From contig RFZH01000125.1 in NCBI GenBank assembly GCA_009920815.1, positions 1-6,914 on the forward strand: a stretch of DNA of 6,914 nucleotides. The letters are read 5' to 3'. Each line of letters opens with the position of its first letter. The stretch's first letter is position 1. The notes beneath the pieces were generated by a model that made no database searches, was not told the origin of the DNA, and worked only from the letters and a program-made list of their open reading frames with translations. This stretch comes from Paracoccaceae bacterium. Lineage in GTDB: Bacteria > Pseudomonadota > Alphaproteobacteria > Rhodobacterales > Rhodobacteraceae. A program made the translations under genes and the position numbers. Positions 6,499 to 6,914 of this stretch are shown here, one piece after another.

Positions 6499-6914
6499 TG
6501 TTAAACGTACACTCCCATTGGGTCGCTCCGTTTTCTGTCTCTTTGAACGGGGCAATCAAGCTGTCCTTGACGCCGAATACGGCGTCAGAGTCGATGTAGG
6601 GATCATTTCCGACAAAAATATGTGTCACTAGCTTTTCAAAACCGGGGGCTGTGACAATAATATGGGTGTGCGCAGGGCGATAGGGATGGCGTCCCATACC
6701 CGTCAACATTTCCCCCGCTGGTCCGTCAACGGGCACAGGGTAGGACACCAGTTTGATCCCGATGAAATAATAGGCGCCGTCGTGGCCCGTGGTAAAGATG
6801 CCGCGATTGTTCCATTTGGGCTGTGTTGGATCTTGGACGTCATAATACCCTTCTGCGTTATCGGACCAAACATCAATGTGCGCGCCTGAAACTGGTGTTC
6901 CGTCGATGCCCATG
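6467..6914 (-). CDS. Intradiol ring-cleavage dioxygenase, probably hydroxyquinol 1,2-dioxygenase (5'-truncated)
   Basis: The C-terminal 148 residues of a gene that runs off the right edge; the Met at 6913 is probably internal, since family members carry an N-terminal helical domain and a strand before the DGTPVSGAHIDVW motif. The iron(III) ligands expected for the intradiol family (PF00775) are visible: a Tyr in EGYYD (fragment residue 23 or 24), Tyr58 in SYPVPVDGP, and His82 and His84 in RPAHTH, with the 24-residue Tyr-His spacing seen in catechol and hydroxyquinol dioxygenases. RHPYRPAHTH and FVGNDPYIDSDAVFGVK resemble hydroxyquinol (1,2,4-trihydroxybenzene) 1,2-dioxygenase more than catechol enzymes, giving maleylacetate as product. 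That subfamily call rests on motif recall. It is convergent with the operon, so it is separately transcribed and may belong to a neighbouring aromatic pathway outside the window. Confidence 0.85.
   Translation of the reverse strand, partial: MGIDGTPVSGAHIDVWSDNAEGYYDVQDPTQPKWNNRGIFTTGHDGAYYFIGIKLVSYPVPVDGPAGEMLTGMGRHPYRPAHTHIIVTAPGFEKLVTHIFVGNDPYIDSDAVFGVKDSLIAPFKETENGATQWECTFNIVLAPARLRS

Overview
The window looks like chromosomal DNA of a marine alphaproteobacterium of the Rhodobacteraceae (Roseobacter group) type. This is inferred from the gene families, a base composition near 50% G+C by eye, and tightly packed operon structure. No phage, transposon, CRISPR or stable-RNA gene was seen.

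Layout: (1) 1-707 (+), the C-terminal part of a membrane di-iron fatty acid desaturase cut by the left edge. (2) 714-1547 (-), a GcvA-like LysR regulator that converges on the desaturase. (3) 1548-1650, a short divergent control region with two imperfect dyads. (4) 1651-6443 (+), a five-gene operon with almost no intergenic space: a PF06684 'amino acid synthesis' (former DUF1185) protein, an alpha/beta hydrolase, a flavin reductase with an extra Nudix-like C-terminal domain, a luciferase-like (LLM) flavin-dependent monooxygenase, and an NAD(P)-dependent aldehyde dehydrogenase. (5) 6467-6914 (-), the 3' part of an intradiol ring-cleavage dioxygenase of hydroxyquinol 1,2-dioxygenase type, convergent with the operon and cut by the right edge.

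The operon reads as a complete small catabolic module. The reductase supplies reduced flavin to the LLM monooxygenase, which oxidises or opens a substrate. The alpha/beta hydrolase and aldehyde dehydrogenase process the products, and the PF06684 protein has an undefined role. The gene set resembles the pyrimidine-degrading Rut pathway (RutA, RutD and RutF types) and the two-component monooxygenase modules of pyridine catabolism. It lacks RutB and RutC and carries PF06684 instead, so its substrate is probably different and is not identifiable from sequence. The divergent LysR protein is the likely substrate-responsive regulator. The most notable points are this Rut-like module with PF06684 at its head, the reductase/Nudix-like fusion, and the dyads in the control region.
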